Assembly (NCBI GenBank): GCA_024645065.1 | Contig: JAHEGP010000029.1 | Coordinates: forward strand, 1-18,918 | Reading direction: 5' to 3' | DNA length: 18,918 bases | Origin: Cellvibrionales bacterium | Lineage (GTDB): Bacteria; Pseudomonadota; Gammaproteobacteria; Pseudomonadales; JAHEGP01 | Shown: positions 1-7,830 of the stretch, piece after piece | Numbering within the stretch: position 1 is the first letter of the stretch | Layout of the letters: every line of letters begins with the position of its first letter | Position numbers and translations under genes: made by a program | Notes under the pieces: model-generated | The model's database searches: none | Seen by the model: only the letters and a program-made list of their open reading frames with translations | What the model was told of the DNA's origin: nothing

Positions 1-81
1 TGGCCGCAGGAGGAAGATTTCGTACAGCGTGCAAGATCCGGCGAGAAACCAAATAGGCGCCCTACGCTACAATAACAGCAC

Positions 82-105
82 GCCGAAAAAGCGATTGCCG
101 AATCG
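82..105 (-). terminator. Possible weak intrinsic terminator after the CNBD/rhodanese gene
   Basis: Read on the minus strand, about 15 bases after the TAG stop of the gene at 120-1220, CGATT-CGGC-AATCG can form a five-base-pair hairpin and is followed at once by CTTTTTC. The position and U-tract suit an intrinsic terminator, but the stem is short and only partly GC. The remaining bases at 1-119 show no gene. Confidence 0.3.
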
Positions 106-119
106 GTGAGATATGGCGG

Positions 120-1220
120 CTAGCTTCCGGCCTTGGGTTGCCGAGCGCCATCCTGCGGTAGTGGTTCACCATCCTGCAGCAGCACAGCGTTAAAACCTGC
201 CTGACGCATCAGGAACGTGGCCAGTTCGCTGCGAGGGCCGCCTTCGGGGGTGATGTAGTAGTGCTTGGCAATGTCCAGTTGGTCGAGACGTTCACGCAAA
301 GCAACCAGCGGGATATTGCGGCTGTTTTGCCGGTGCCCCCGGCGATACTCAGGATACAGGCGCACATCGAGGATAATATTGTGCTCACTGGGCTCGCTAA
401 GAATACCGGCGACTTTATCTGCCCGGGTCTTGACGACCAGGGAATCGCGGATCAATCGGTTGAACGTCGCCTGGTCCACCCGCCCCAGCACACCCGCGGT
501 TTCCATATAGATCTCGGCGTTGCGGATGGTATTGCCGACCAGTGCTTCCTCACCAAAATAGCTTCCCGGCATCAGGCTGAATTCCTTGCCCTTGTAGGGT
601 CCGCGAGGGTCGGTCTTGACCACCGCGAGCCCTTTTTTCACGATGTAAAAATAGTCGCCATATTCGCCGGCTTTGACCACCGTGGAGCCAGCGCTGAAAT
701 TGATATCCTCTATCTGCGCCAGCAGCAGCTGGATATCCCGGGCCGATACATGATTGACCAGCGGTGAGTGCAGGAAGCCTGACATCCAATCGGCATCCAG
801 GTTTGCGTCCTCGACCATATAGGCACTGTCGAGCTGCTCATCGGTTGCGGTGTCCAGCTTGTAGTCGGGCGGCACGGAACTGCTGTCAAGCGACTCAAAT
901 TCCGACGCCTTGAAGCGCATCACCCGGCACCTGGTGCGTGCGGTTATCTGGGCATCCGCACCCGCCATGTCCTGCAGGGGCAGGCTGGCGCGCTTGTCGT
1001 TATGCTCGATGTTGAAGCGCTCGAAGAATGACGAACGGACCTCGATGCTGCCACTCAGCAGATACTGGAGGTAATCACTCGGCTGGTTTTTACGCAGGAT
1101 GGTGCCACCAGCCTCGTAGAAAACGGCTTCTGCCCTGGGCAGGATTTTTTTTGCCTGCGCTTCGGGCATTGCGTTGAATGGACTAAAAGTTACCAGCTGA
1201 TCCAGCGTAAGTAAGGACAT
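120..1220 (-). CDS. Tandem cyclic-nucleotide-binding domain protein with a C-terminal degenerate rhodanese domain
   Basis: A 366-residue soluble protein with no signal peptide or membrane segment. Residues about 10-110 form a degenerate CNB-like beta-roll lacking the phosphate-binding GE motif. Residues about 156-262 form a better CNB domain, with a phosphate-cassette-like stretch (GSYFGEEALVGNTIRNAEI) that keeps the Gly-Glu and the Arg expected to contact a cyclic nucleotide. Residues about 275-352 match the rhodanese fold (ILDVR...EYRRGH...NIPL). The catalytic loop at about 323-331 reads ITPEGGPRS where active rhodaneses have CxxGxRS, so the nucleophilic Cys is missing and sulfur transfer is unlikely. 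There is no helix-turn-helix, so it is not a Crp-type transcription factor. The likely role is sensing or scaffolding of cyclic-nucleotide state; the partner is unknown. The ATG start has CAGGTG about nine bases upstream. It lies 192 bases after the acyltransferase gene and may have its own promoter. Confidence 0.9.
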   Translation of the reverse strand: MSLLTLDQLVTFSPFNAMPEAQAKKILPRAEAVFYEAGGTILRKNQPSDYLQYLLSGSIEVRSSFFERFNIEHNDKRASLPLQDMAGADAQITARTRCRVMRFKASEFESLDSSSVPPDYKLDTATDEQLDSAYMVEDANLDADWMSGFLHSPLVNHVSARDIQLLLAQIEDINFSAGSTVVKAGEYGDYFYIVKKGLAVVKTDPRGPYKGKEFSLMPGSYFGEEALVGNTIRNAEIYMETAGVLGRVDQATFNRLIRDSLVVKTRADKVAGILSEPSEHNIILDVRLYPEYRRGHRQNSRNIPLVALRERLDQLDIAKHYYITPEGGPRSELATFLMRQAGFNAVLLQDGEPLPQDGARQPKAGS

Positions 1221-1287
1221 GGCATGACACCTGCAGATACTGCGAAATAAAGGCCTTTGCTAAGCATAGGTTGTTGTGCCATTGGCA

Positions 1288-1347
1288 CTGTGACGCAGGT
1301 CTGGGTTCGCGCAGCCTTTGGCAATCGCAGGGTGAAGTGCGTCACAG
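1288..1347. repeat. 10-bp perfect inverted repeat between the acyltransferase and CNBD genes
   Basis: CTGTGACGCA at 1288-1297 is repeated as its exact reverse complement, TGCGTCACAG, at 1338-1347, with 40 bases between. It lies in the 192-base gap 1221-1412, 68-127 bases before the start of the CNBD/rhodanese gene. The arms contain TGTGA/TCACA, the half-site of Crp-like regulators, but their separation is far larger than one Crp site. It could be paired operators or a long hairpin in the transcript. Confidence 0.5.
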
Positions 1348-1412
1348 CCCAGGGGCAATGGCGATGGCTGGGCTGGTAGCCAACCGCACTGGCCAGCGGC
1401 TGCGATCGAGGT

Positions 1413-2543
1413 TCAATCCTTGTAGGGAAGCAGGCGCCGGGCCCTGTCTGTGTAGTCCCTGACCTGGGCTGTTTCCGCAGCCAAAAAATTGGCGATGGCG
1501 GTACCAAAGCCCTCGTGTTTCAGCAGGTGGTGGGACCAGGTAGCCACCGGTGTAAAGCCTCGCTGGATTTTATGTTCGCCCTGGGCGCCCGGGTCGAAAC
1601 GCTGCAGGCCGTTCTCGATACAGTACTCGATACCCTGGTAATAGCAGGCCTCGAAATGGAGGAATTCACTCTCTTTACTGCATCCCCAGTAGCGGCCAAA
1701 GAGTGTGTCATTGGAGACGAAGTTCAGCGCCCCCGCGATCCACTGCCGATCCTGCCGCGCCATCACCAGCAGGATCCCATCGCGCATGGTGCGACCGATT
1801 TCATCAAAAAATTGTTGCTTCAGGTAGCCGCCGTGGCCGCTGCGCTTGGCGTAGGTGAGCTGGTAAAAAAGGTAGAAGTGCTGCCACAGCTCCGGCGTGA
1901 TCTCATCGCCGCGAAACCGGTGCAGGGTGATACCCTGTTCACGGACTCGCCTGCGCTCCTTGCGCAGGGATTTACGTTTGCGCGAGCTGAAGCGCGCCAG
2001 AAATGCCTCGAAATCCGGGTACTCGCGGTTGTGCCAGTGATATTGCACTCCCAACCGCGGCAGCAGGCCGCAGCTTTCAAGCTGCTTCACAGTGCTAGCA
2101 TCCCCAAACAGCACATGCCAGCTGCTCGCTCCCAGGCGCTCGAGTTCAGCGTCGATGGCAGCGCACACAATCCGGTAACTGTCGGTTGGTGCCCTGGGGC
2201 TCAGCGCCAGGCGTGGCCCGCTGGATGGGGTGAAGGGAATGGCGCTCAGCAATTTCGGGTAATAGCGCAAGCCTTGTCGCTGGTAGGCATCGGCCCAGCT
2301 CCAGTCGAACACATACTCGCCATAGGAATGCAGCTTGATGTACAGCGGCATAACGCCTACCAATTCGTCGTTTAAAGACAGCAGGGCATGGTGGGGAAGC
2401 CATCCGCTATTGCCACCAACGCTGGCGCTGTGCTCCAGCGCAGCAAGGAAGCGATGCTGCAGAAACGGATAGTCGCTACCGGCAATACTGTCCCATTGCT
2501 GCGGGGAACAGTCATCGATAGTGGCGATAAATCGGATATCCAT
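1413..2543 (-). CDS. FemAB-like / DUF482 GNAT-fold acyltransferase
   Basis: A 376-residue cytoplasmic protein of the DUF482 (peptidogalycan biosynthesis/recognition, FemAB-like) family. Recognisable stretches include the N-terminal FLAALEHSASVGGNSGWLPHH, VMPLYIKLHSYGEYVFDWSWA, FSSRKRKSLRKERRRV, and the C-terminal GRYWGCSKESEFLHFEACYYQ with FDPGAQGEHKIQRGF. The family is predicted to transfer an acyl or aminoacyl group by analogy with FemAB and GNAT enzymes; I know of no established substrate. I chose the ATG at 2543 (MDIRFIATID), 13 bases after the ubiA stop. A longer frame from a TTG at 2588 would overlap the ubiA 3' end and adds residues that do not look like the family. It probably forms an operon with ubiA and ubiC. 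Confidence 0.85.
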   Translation of the reverse strand: MDIRFIATIDDCSPQQWDSIAGSDYPFLQHRFLAALEHSASVGGNSGWLPHHALLSLNDELVGVMPLYIKLHSYGEYVFDWSWADAYQRQGLRYYPKLLSAIPFTPSSGPRLALSPRAPTDSYRIVCAAIDAELERLGASSWHVLFGDASTVKQLESCGLLPRLGVQYHWHNREYPDFEAFLARFSSRKRKSLRKERRRVREQGITLHRFRGDEITPELWQHFYLFYQLTYAKRSGHGGYLKQQFFDEIGRTMRDGILLVMARQDRQWIAGALNFVSNDTLFGRYWGCSKESEFLHFEACYYQGIEYCIENGLQRFDPGAQGEHKIQRGFTPVATWSHHLLKHEGFGTAIANFLAAETAQVRDYTDRARRLLPYKD

Positions 2544-2556
2544 TGGCGGGATCGAA

Positions 2557-3453
2557 TCAGCGCAGCAGGTAGTCGAGGGCGATGGCAACGAAAACGACCG
2601 CTCCCACCCGGTTGTTATTGAGAAAGGCCTTGAAACAATCGGGTCGCTCGCGCTTGCGTATCAGGTATTGCTGGTGCCCGAAGAGCAGGGCCGCCCCGGC
2701 CAGGCCCAGATAGTAAACCATGCCGAGTCCGAATTGGCGCCCGGTTAATACCAGCAGTGCAATGACGACGACCTGCAGGCCGGCGGTAATGGCTCGTTCA
2801 TGCTCGCCAAATAGAATGGCGGTAGACTTGACCCCGATCAACACATCGTCTTCCCGATCCACCATGGCGTAGAAGGTGTCGTAGGCCACGGTCCAGGTCA
2901 GGTTGGCAAAATAAACCAGCCACAGCGCCGCAGGCAGCTGATTGCGTTCGGCGGCGAACGCCATCGGGATAGACCAGGAGAAAGCGGCGCCCAGGGCGAG
3001 CTGCGGCAGGTGGGTGTAGCGCTTCATAAAGGGGTACATCGACGCCAGGATGAGCGCGACGAAGGACAGCTTGATGGTTAGCGGGTTGGTCAATAATACC
3101 AGGCCGAAGGCGGCCAGGCTGAGCAGCGCGAACAGCCCCAGCGCTTCGCGCTCGCTGACCCTGCCCGTCGCCATAGGGCGTTCTCGAGTGCGCTCCACAT
3201 AGGGGTCGAAATGGCGGTCTGCATAGTCATTGATCACACAGCCAGCTGAGCGCATCAACAGGGTGCCAAGCGAAAAAATGACAACCAACGGCCAATGCGG
3301 CGCACCGTCACTTGCAAGCCACAAGGCCCACAGCACCGGCCAAAGCAGCAAATAGGTTCCGACGGGGCGGTCGAGCCGCATCAAGCGCGCATAGTGGGGT
3401 AGTTGCAGGCGCAGCCGCGCCATGGTGTCACTGCTGTTGAGTAGCTTGTTCAT
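2557..3453 (-). CDS. ubiA: 4-hydroxybenzoate polyprenyltransferase
   Basis: UbiA is an integral membrane prenyltransferase that attaches the polyprenyl tail to 4-hydroxybenzoate, the second step of ubiquinone synthesis. The 298-residue length is usual. Both Asp-rich motifs that bind Mg-prenyl diphosphate are visible: NDYADRHFD (about residues 75-83) and YAMVDREDD (about 196-204). Other family signatures are RLDRPVGTYLLLWP near the N terminus and the PYVERTRERPMATG loop. There are about eight to nine hydrophobic helices. The substrate comes from UbiC, encoded 90 bases upstream on the same strand, so ubiC-ubiA are likely cotranscribed. The ATG at 3453 fits the normal N terminus. Confidence 0.97.
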   Translation of the reverse strand: MNKLLNSSDTMARLRLQLPHYARLMRLDRPVGTYLLLWPVLWALWLASDGAPHWPLVVIFSLGTLLMRSAGCVINDYADRHFDPYVERTRERPMATGRVSEREALGLFALLSLAAFGLVLLTNPLTIKLSFVALILASMYPFMKRYTHLPQLALGAAFSWSIPMAFAAERNQLPAALWLVYFANLTWTVAYDTFYAMVDREDDVLIGVKSTAILFGEHERAITAGLQVVVIALLVLTGRQFGLGMVYYLGLAGAALLFGHQQYLIRKRERPDCFKAFLNNNRVGAVVFVAIALDYLLR

Positions 3454-3543
3454 CGCCTGTAAACCTGGCAGCGTGGGGCCAGGTTATCGCATCATTGGGT
3501 ACTAGCGGGAATGCAACCGGACAGCGAAACACTGCCGGCGGCC

Positions 3544-4134
3544 TCAAAAGCGCCCTATCATAGGCCATGGCTGGAAAGCGGGCAAAAATATCTCGCAAAC
3601 CAGCAGCGCCCGGCGGTTGACGACAAACCGTGAACGCCGACCCCAGAGTGAAGCCTGCTGCTGTAACTCTGCAGTGACCAGGCTGTTCCCCGCTGGCAGC
3701 AAGGCGATTGCGAAAGGGTCCCGCTGCATATTGGGGACTTTGAAAAGCCAGGAGCCCAGCGAGCGATTGCCCAGTGAACGAAGGGGTTTGTTGGCGCCAA
3801 TAATGGTACTTGCCGGGATTACAGAGCGCGCATAGACCCAGGGCTGGCCGCGCACCAGGAGCAGTGTTTCGCGTAGCAGCGCCCGTTCGCGACTGTCCAT
3901 GTCCAGTGCCATGCGCTCGTCAGCAAACGGCAAACCCCAGCAGTTGCGTTGCAATTGCACCCTGAAGTCGCCGGCACCGGCCCGAACGAGGTGTTCTGTG
4001 AGGGAGGTTTCGTCCAGCAGCCAGGGTTTGACCCGTGCCGGAATCCGCGCTGCTACCTGGCGATAGTCGCGCCAGCGCGCCAGTCCGGACTGGTACTCCC
4101 AAGTGCATTGATCGTAGAATACGCGCTGTTTCAT
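3544..4134 (-). CDS. ubiC: Chorismate pyruvate-lyase
   Basis: UbiC removes pyruvate from chorismate to give 4-hydroxybenzoate, the first committed step of ubiquinone synthesis. It is a 196-residue cytoplasmic protein, slightly longer than the E. coli enzyme. Recognised stretches are W..LLDETSLTEHL, LRETLLL (containing the family's active-site Arg), WVYARSVIP.STI, LWGRRSRF and the terminal LLVCEIFLPAF (with the conserved Glu). It is first in a minus-strand operon with ubiA. The 162-base gap at 4135-4296 is shared with the divergent rubredoxin fusion and should hold both promoters, but I could not pick convincing -35/-10 pairs there. Confidence 0.95.
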   Translation of the reverse strand: MKQRVFYDQCTWEYQSGLARWRDYRQVAARIPARVKPWLLDETSLTEHLVRAGAGDFRVQLQRNCWGLPFADERMALDMDSRERALLRETLLLVRGQPWVYARSVIPASTIIGANKPLRSLGNRSLGSWLFKVPNMQRDPFAIALLPAGNSLVTAELQQQASLWGRRSRFVVNRRALLVCEIFLPAFQPWPMIGRF

Positions 4135-4296
4135 AGTGAGGTAGCTAAGTAACCCTGTGCTGCCTGCCGGGTTCAGCTGGCGGGCGGCAGAATGCGGTAA
4201 TTTTTGCCAACATGCAAGCCGCTACCGGTTCAGGATTGATTACACCAAGCCCCTGCCTGCGGGCTTTATCTGTGCAGGGCTGGCGGGAGATGCACG

Positions 4297-5679
4297 ATGG
4301 CACGATGGGAATGTATAGTTTGTGGCTGGATATACGACGAAGCAAAGGGCGATCCTGAAAACGGCGTTCCCGCCGGCACTCCCTGGGCTGATGTTCCCGG
4401 CGACTGGCTCTGTCCCGACTGCGGGGTCGGCAAGGAAGATTTCAGCCTGCTTCCAGAGCCTGAAGCCGAGTCGGTGCCACATCATGATGAGGCATCGAAT
4501 GGCGTTGACCTCGCCAAGGCACCGTTGGTAGTGATTGGCAGTGGCCTGGCCGGCTATGGGGTGGTTAAGGAGTTTCGCAAACACGATAGCGAGACCCCCT
4601 TGATTGTCATTACCGCAGATGATGGGCGCTCCTACTCCAAGCCGATGCTGTCGACCGGGTTTACCAAAAAACACAGCGCCGACGATCTGGCGCAGCTTGA
4701 TCCCGGGTCTTTGGGCAAGCAATTCAGTGCCAGCGTCTGGACCATGACCCGGGTCAGGAATATTGATACCAGCCGTCAGTTGATCAAGCTGGGTGACACC
4801 GAAACGGTCGTTCACTATAGCAAGCTGGTCCTCGCGCTCGGTGCCGATACCATTACCCCACCCATCGACGGCGATGCCCAGGACCATGTGTATGCAATAA
4901 ATGACCTGCTGGACTATGCCGATTTTCGTCGTGCGCTGGAGCGTAACAAGGCGAAAAAAGTGATATTGATTGGCGCTGGCCTGATCGGCTGTGAGTTTGC
5001 CAATGACCTGATCAATGGTGGTTTCCAGGTCGAGGCTGTCGACCCCCTGGGTTACTGTTTGCCTGGCCTGTTGCCCGAGAGCGCAGGCGTGGCGGTGCAG
5101 CGAGCTCTGGAGCAACAGGGAGCCCGCTTTCATTTCGGCTCTTTGGTCACTGCGGTGAATCGAAAGCCACAGGGCGACGGTGTTGTGGTAGCGCTCAACA
5201 ACGGCGAGTCCCTGCAAGCCGATATGGTGGTATCCGCGGTGGGAGTCAGGCCGAGAACAGCTCTCGCCAAGGCTGCGGGCATTGCCTGTAACCGGGGTAT
5301 TATCACTAACCGCTTGTTGGAAACCAGTGCTCCAGGCGTCTATGCGCTGGGTGATTGCGCCGAGGTGGAGGGACATGTACTGGTTTATGTGGCACCCCTG
5401 GTGGCGGCCGCCCGTGCCCTCGGGCAAACCCTGGCGGGTAAACCGACGCCGGTGGTGTATCCTGCCATGCCGGTCACCATTAAAACCCCATTCTGTCCGG
5501 TGGTGGTGAGCCCCCCCGCCGACGGCGCCGAGGGCAGTTGGCAGATACAGCAGGACGACAATAATGTCGTGGCCGAATTTCGCGCGCCGGGGGGTGAGCT
5601 GCTGGGGTTTGCACTGACGGGCGAGGGTATCAAGCAGAAACTGCGCCTGCAGAAAGAATTGCCGTCGATACTGGCGTGA
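4297..5679 (+). CDS. Fused rubredoxin and NAD(P)H:rubredoxin reductase
   Basis: A 460-residue fusion of an electron carrier and its reductase. Residues 1-52 are a complete rubredoxin with its four iron ligands Cys6, Cys9, Cys39 and Cys42 (CIVCG and CPDCG). A charged linker of about 20 residues follows. From residue 76 comes a FAD-dependent reductase with an FAD-binding VVIGSGLAG, an NAD(P)-binding VILIGAGLIGCEFANDL around residue 226, and the second FAD motif GVYALGDCAEVEG near 350. The pair is expected to move electrons from NAD(P)H to a non-heme iron oxygenase such as an AlkB-type hydroxylase, or to an oxygen- or peroxide-reducing partner; no such partner is encoded here. In Pseudomonas the two are separate genes near ubiC, so this looks like a fusion of neighbours. 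The ATG is supported by GGGAG seven bases upstream. Confidence 0.93.
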   Translation: MARWECIVCGWIYDEAKGDPENGVPAGTPWADVPGDWLCPDCGVGKEDFSLLPEPEAESVPHHDEASNGVDLAKAPLVVIGSGLAGYGVVKEFRKHDSETPLIVITADDGRSYSKPMLSTGFTKKHSADDLAQLDPGSLGKQFSASVWTMTRVRNIDTSRQLIKLGDTETVVHYSKLVLALGADTITPPIDGDAQDHVYAINDLLDYADFRRALERNKAKKVILIGAGLIGCEFANDLINGGFQVEAVDPLGYCLPGLLPESAGVAVQRALEQQGARFHFGSLVTAVNRKPQGDGVVVALNNGESLQADMVVSAVGVRPRTALAKAAGIACNRGIITNRLLETSAPGVYALGDCAEVEGHVLVYVAPLVAAARALGQTLAGKPTPVVYPAMPVTIKTPFCPVVVSPPADGAEGSWQIQQDDNNVVAEFRAPGGELLGFALTGEGIKQKLRLQKELPSILA

Positions 5680-5728
5680 AGCAATCCCGCTTAGAGCAAC
5701 ACCGTCCAATTACGAGGCCTTTCGGAAA

Positions 5729-7021
5729 ATGATCAGGAAACTCCATTGGCAAATCCTGATCGCTATACTGGTGGGCGCCCTGGTCGGCGTCAGCAGTGGC
5801 CAGGATGCCCAACTGCTTGGCATTCGCTTCTATGACGTCTTCAGCTTTATCGGGGAGTTGTTCCTCAATGCATTGAAGATGATCATTGTGCCGCTCATCT
5901 CGGCTTCCATCATTACCGGGGCGAGCAATCTCGGCGGTTCCAACCTGGGCCGGCTGGGTGGTAAAACCATGGCCTTCTACCTGTTTTCCAGCACTGCGGC
6001 GATCCTTATCGGCTTGCTGCTGGTGAACGCCCTGAGTCCAGGCCTGGTAGACGGCAAGCCGCTGATGAGCGTTCTTGAGCTCGACGTCGCCAACGATTCC
6101 GCGGCCGTTGCCGAGCGCATTGAAGGCCGCGGCGGCAGTGATATCGTAGATGTGTTTATTCGCATGGTACCCCCCAATGTGGTAGCTGCCGCGGCAGACG
6201 GGCAGATGTTGGGACTGATATTTTTCAGTCTGCTGTTCGGTGCAATGATCCAGCGTGTCGAAGACCCCTACCGCACCAGCCTGGTCAATTTCTGGCAGGG
6301 CGTGTTCAGGGTGATGATGGAGATGACCATGCTGGTGATGCGCTTTGCGCCGCTTGGGGTATTCGGCCTGGTGGCCAAGACCATGGCGGTCACCGGCTTT
6401 GATGTCATGCTGCCACTGGCCTGGTTTTTCGCCACGGTAGTGCTGGCCCTGGGATTGCACGCCCTGGTGTTGCTGCCCCTGGTGTTGTTGGCGGCAGGGC
6501 GGATTAATCCGCTGTGGCATTTTCAGGTCATGGGTCCGGCACTGCTGACCGCCTTCTCCACTGCCTCGAGTTCCGCTACCTTGCCGCTGACGATCGAGTC
6601 CGTCGAGAAGGGAGCCGGGGTGTCACAGCGCACCAGCAGCTTCGTTTTGCCCCTGGGAGCCACCGTGAATATGGATGGCACGGCGCTGTACGAATGTGTT
6701 GCCGCCATCTTTCTGGCCCAGGCCTACGGTGTCGATCTCAGCTTTGCCCAGCAGTTCATGATTGTGGTGATCGCGCTGCTGACTTCCATCGGGGTGGCGG
6801 GTATACCGGCGGCCAGTCTGGTGGCGATCTCGATTATTCTGGCAGCAGTGGGCGTGCCCCTCGAGGGTATTGGCCTGCTGATGGTCACCGATCGCATCCT
6901 CGATATGTTGCGCACCGCGGTCAATGTGTTCAGTGACTCCTGTTGTGCCGTCGTGGTTGCCAGTAGCGAGGGCGAGAAGCTGCTGTATCCGGGTCTGAAA
7001 GAGCTGGAAAGCCGTGATTAG
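5729..7021 (+). CDS. Dicarboxylate/amino acid:cation symporter (DAACS, GltP/DctA type)
   Basis: A 430-residue inner-membrane secondary transporter of the glutamate/dicarboxylate family, importing an acidic amino acid or C4-dicarboxylate with H+ or Na+. The family fold is visible: FLNALKMIIVPLI in the N-terminal half, hairpin 1 with STASSSATLPLTIE, the TM7 cation-site motif GATVNMDGTALYE, hairpin 2 with VAGIPAASLVAISIIL, and TM8 DRILDMLRTAVNVFSD. The last motif normally reads NVxGD; here Gly is replaced by Ser while the substrate-contacting Asp and Arg (LDMLRT) remain. Substrate cannot be fixed from sequence. It starts 49 bases after the rubredoxin fusion on the same strand, with a weak CGGA before the ATG, and overlaps the next gene by eight bases. 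Confidence 0.95.
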   Translation: MIRKLHWQILIAILVGALVGVSSGQDAQLLGIRFYDVFSFIGELFLNALKMIIVPLISASIITGASNLGGSNLGRLGGKTMAFYLFSSTAAILIGLLLVNALSPGLVDGKPLMSVLELDVANDSAAVAERIEGRGGSDIVDVFIRMVPPNVVAAAADGQMLGLIFFSLLFGAMIQRVEDPYRTSLVNFWQGVFRVMMEMTMLVMRFAPLGVFGLVAKTMAVTGFDVMLPLAWFFATVVLALGLHALVLLPLVLLAAGRINPLWHFQVMGPALLTAFSTASSSATLPLTIESVEKGAGVSQRTSSFVLPLGATVNMDGTALYECVAAIFLAQAYGVDLSFAQQFMIVVIALLTSIGVAGIPAASLVAISIILAAVGVPLEGIGLLMVTDRILDMLRTAVNVFSDSCCAVVVASSEGEKLLYPGLKELESRD

Positions 7022-7811
7022 ACCTGCCACTCATCGTCAATTGTCGGGTCAAAGCCTGGGGGCCGGTATCCTGGCGGCTATATTGTGGCTTTGGTCCTGC
7101 CAGACTCTTGCGCAGTCGCCGGAGCAGGAGGTGCAGCAGGTACTGCGAAGCCTTGGCTTACAGCGTTTTTTTGCCAATATCGAGGGATTGGCCGAGCAGG
7201 AACTCCGCCGCCATCCAGGCGCAAGGGATCAGGCTGGAGCGAAGCAAGCTGTCGAGCCGGCCTGGGTTGCAGCGGATTTACAGTCCAGGGTGGAGGTTTT
7301 GCTGCTGCAACAATACGATCCGCGAGTCTACCGCAATGCGATAGCCCTTTTCTCACGACGGGAAATAGTGCCAATTGTCCAATCTTGCCACGGTGAGGGC
7401 TTGGAGGACTATTCTTCTCAGCTCTCGGATTACCAACAACAGCTGCAGCGCCAACCGGTGCGACCGAAACGGGCCAATTTGGCCCGGCAGCTCGACGCTG
7501 CTGCGCGCACCTCGAAGCTGGCTGCTCAGTTACACAGCCGGGTTGAACAGCGGATCTATCTTGCTTCTGATGGCGCCGATGCCCCTGCCATTCGCTGGCA
7601 GGAAGTTCTGGCAGAGCGCGAAGCGGTGCTGCAACAGGCAGCGGAAACCTGGTATTTGTATTGCGGCCGCTATTTCAGCGATGAACTGTTGCAGTCAATG
7701 GTTGACAGTTATCGACAACCCGCCGTGCAGCAGTTGCTGGATCAGTACCAGGCAGCACTGGACAAGGTCTTGCCTCCCGCCATTGTCGATCAGGTCATGC
7801 CGGTAAACTAA
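7014..7811 (+). CDS. Exported protein of unknown function
   Basis: A 265-residue protein with a likely Sec signal peptide: basic start, hydrophobic LGAGILAAILWLWSC, and probable cleavage after TLA (residue about 33). The mature part is soluble, Gln-rich and probably alpha-helical, with two well separated Cys (in VQSCHGEG and LYCGRYF). The C-terminal stretch RYFSDELLQSMVDSYRQPAVQQLLDQY vaguely recalls the end of DUF2059-type periplasmic proteins, but I do not assign that family. It starts with GTG at 7014 inside the symporter's last codons (8-base overlap, GGAAA just upstream), so translation is probably coupled. It ends 19 bases from the convergent recG stop. Confidence 0.75.
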   Translation: MIRPATHRQLSGQSLGAGILAAILWLWSCQTLAQSPEQEVQQVLRSLGLQRFFANIEGLAEQELRRHPGARDQAGAKQAVEPAWVAADLQSRVEVLLLQQYDPRVYRNAIALFSRREIVPIVQSCHGEGLEDYSSQLSDYQQQLQRQPVRPKRANLARQLDAAARTSKLAAQLHSRVEQRIYLASDGADAPAIRWQEVLAEREAVLQQAAETWYLYCGRYFSDELLQSMVDSYRQPAVQQLLDQYQAALDKVLPPAIVDQVMPVN

Positions 7812-7830
7812 TTGGCGGGACCAGAGCTCG

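Noticed and set aside
1515..2375. 286-codon plus-strand open frame
   Set aside because: It is a shadow of the DUF482 acyltransferase gene, which has clear family motifs on the minus strand.
2544..2588. TTG-initiated 15-residue extension of the DUF482 protein
   Set aside because: It overlaps the ubiA 3' end, and the ATG at 2543 gives the expected N terminus.
4240..5709. 489-codon open frame antisense to the rubredoxin fusion
   Set aside because: It is a shadow of a GC-rich gene. The plus-strand frame has complete rubredoxin and reductase motifs, while this translation has low-complexity His/Gln/Gly content and no recognisable domain.
5630..6520. 296-codon minus-strand open frame rich in His and Gln
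   Set aside because: It is antisense to the DAACS symporter; its composition is typical of a reversed hydrophobic membrane-protein gene.
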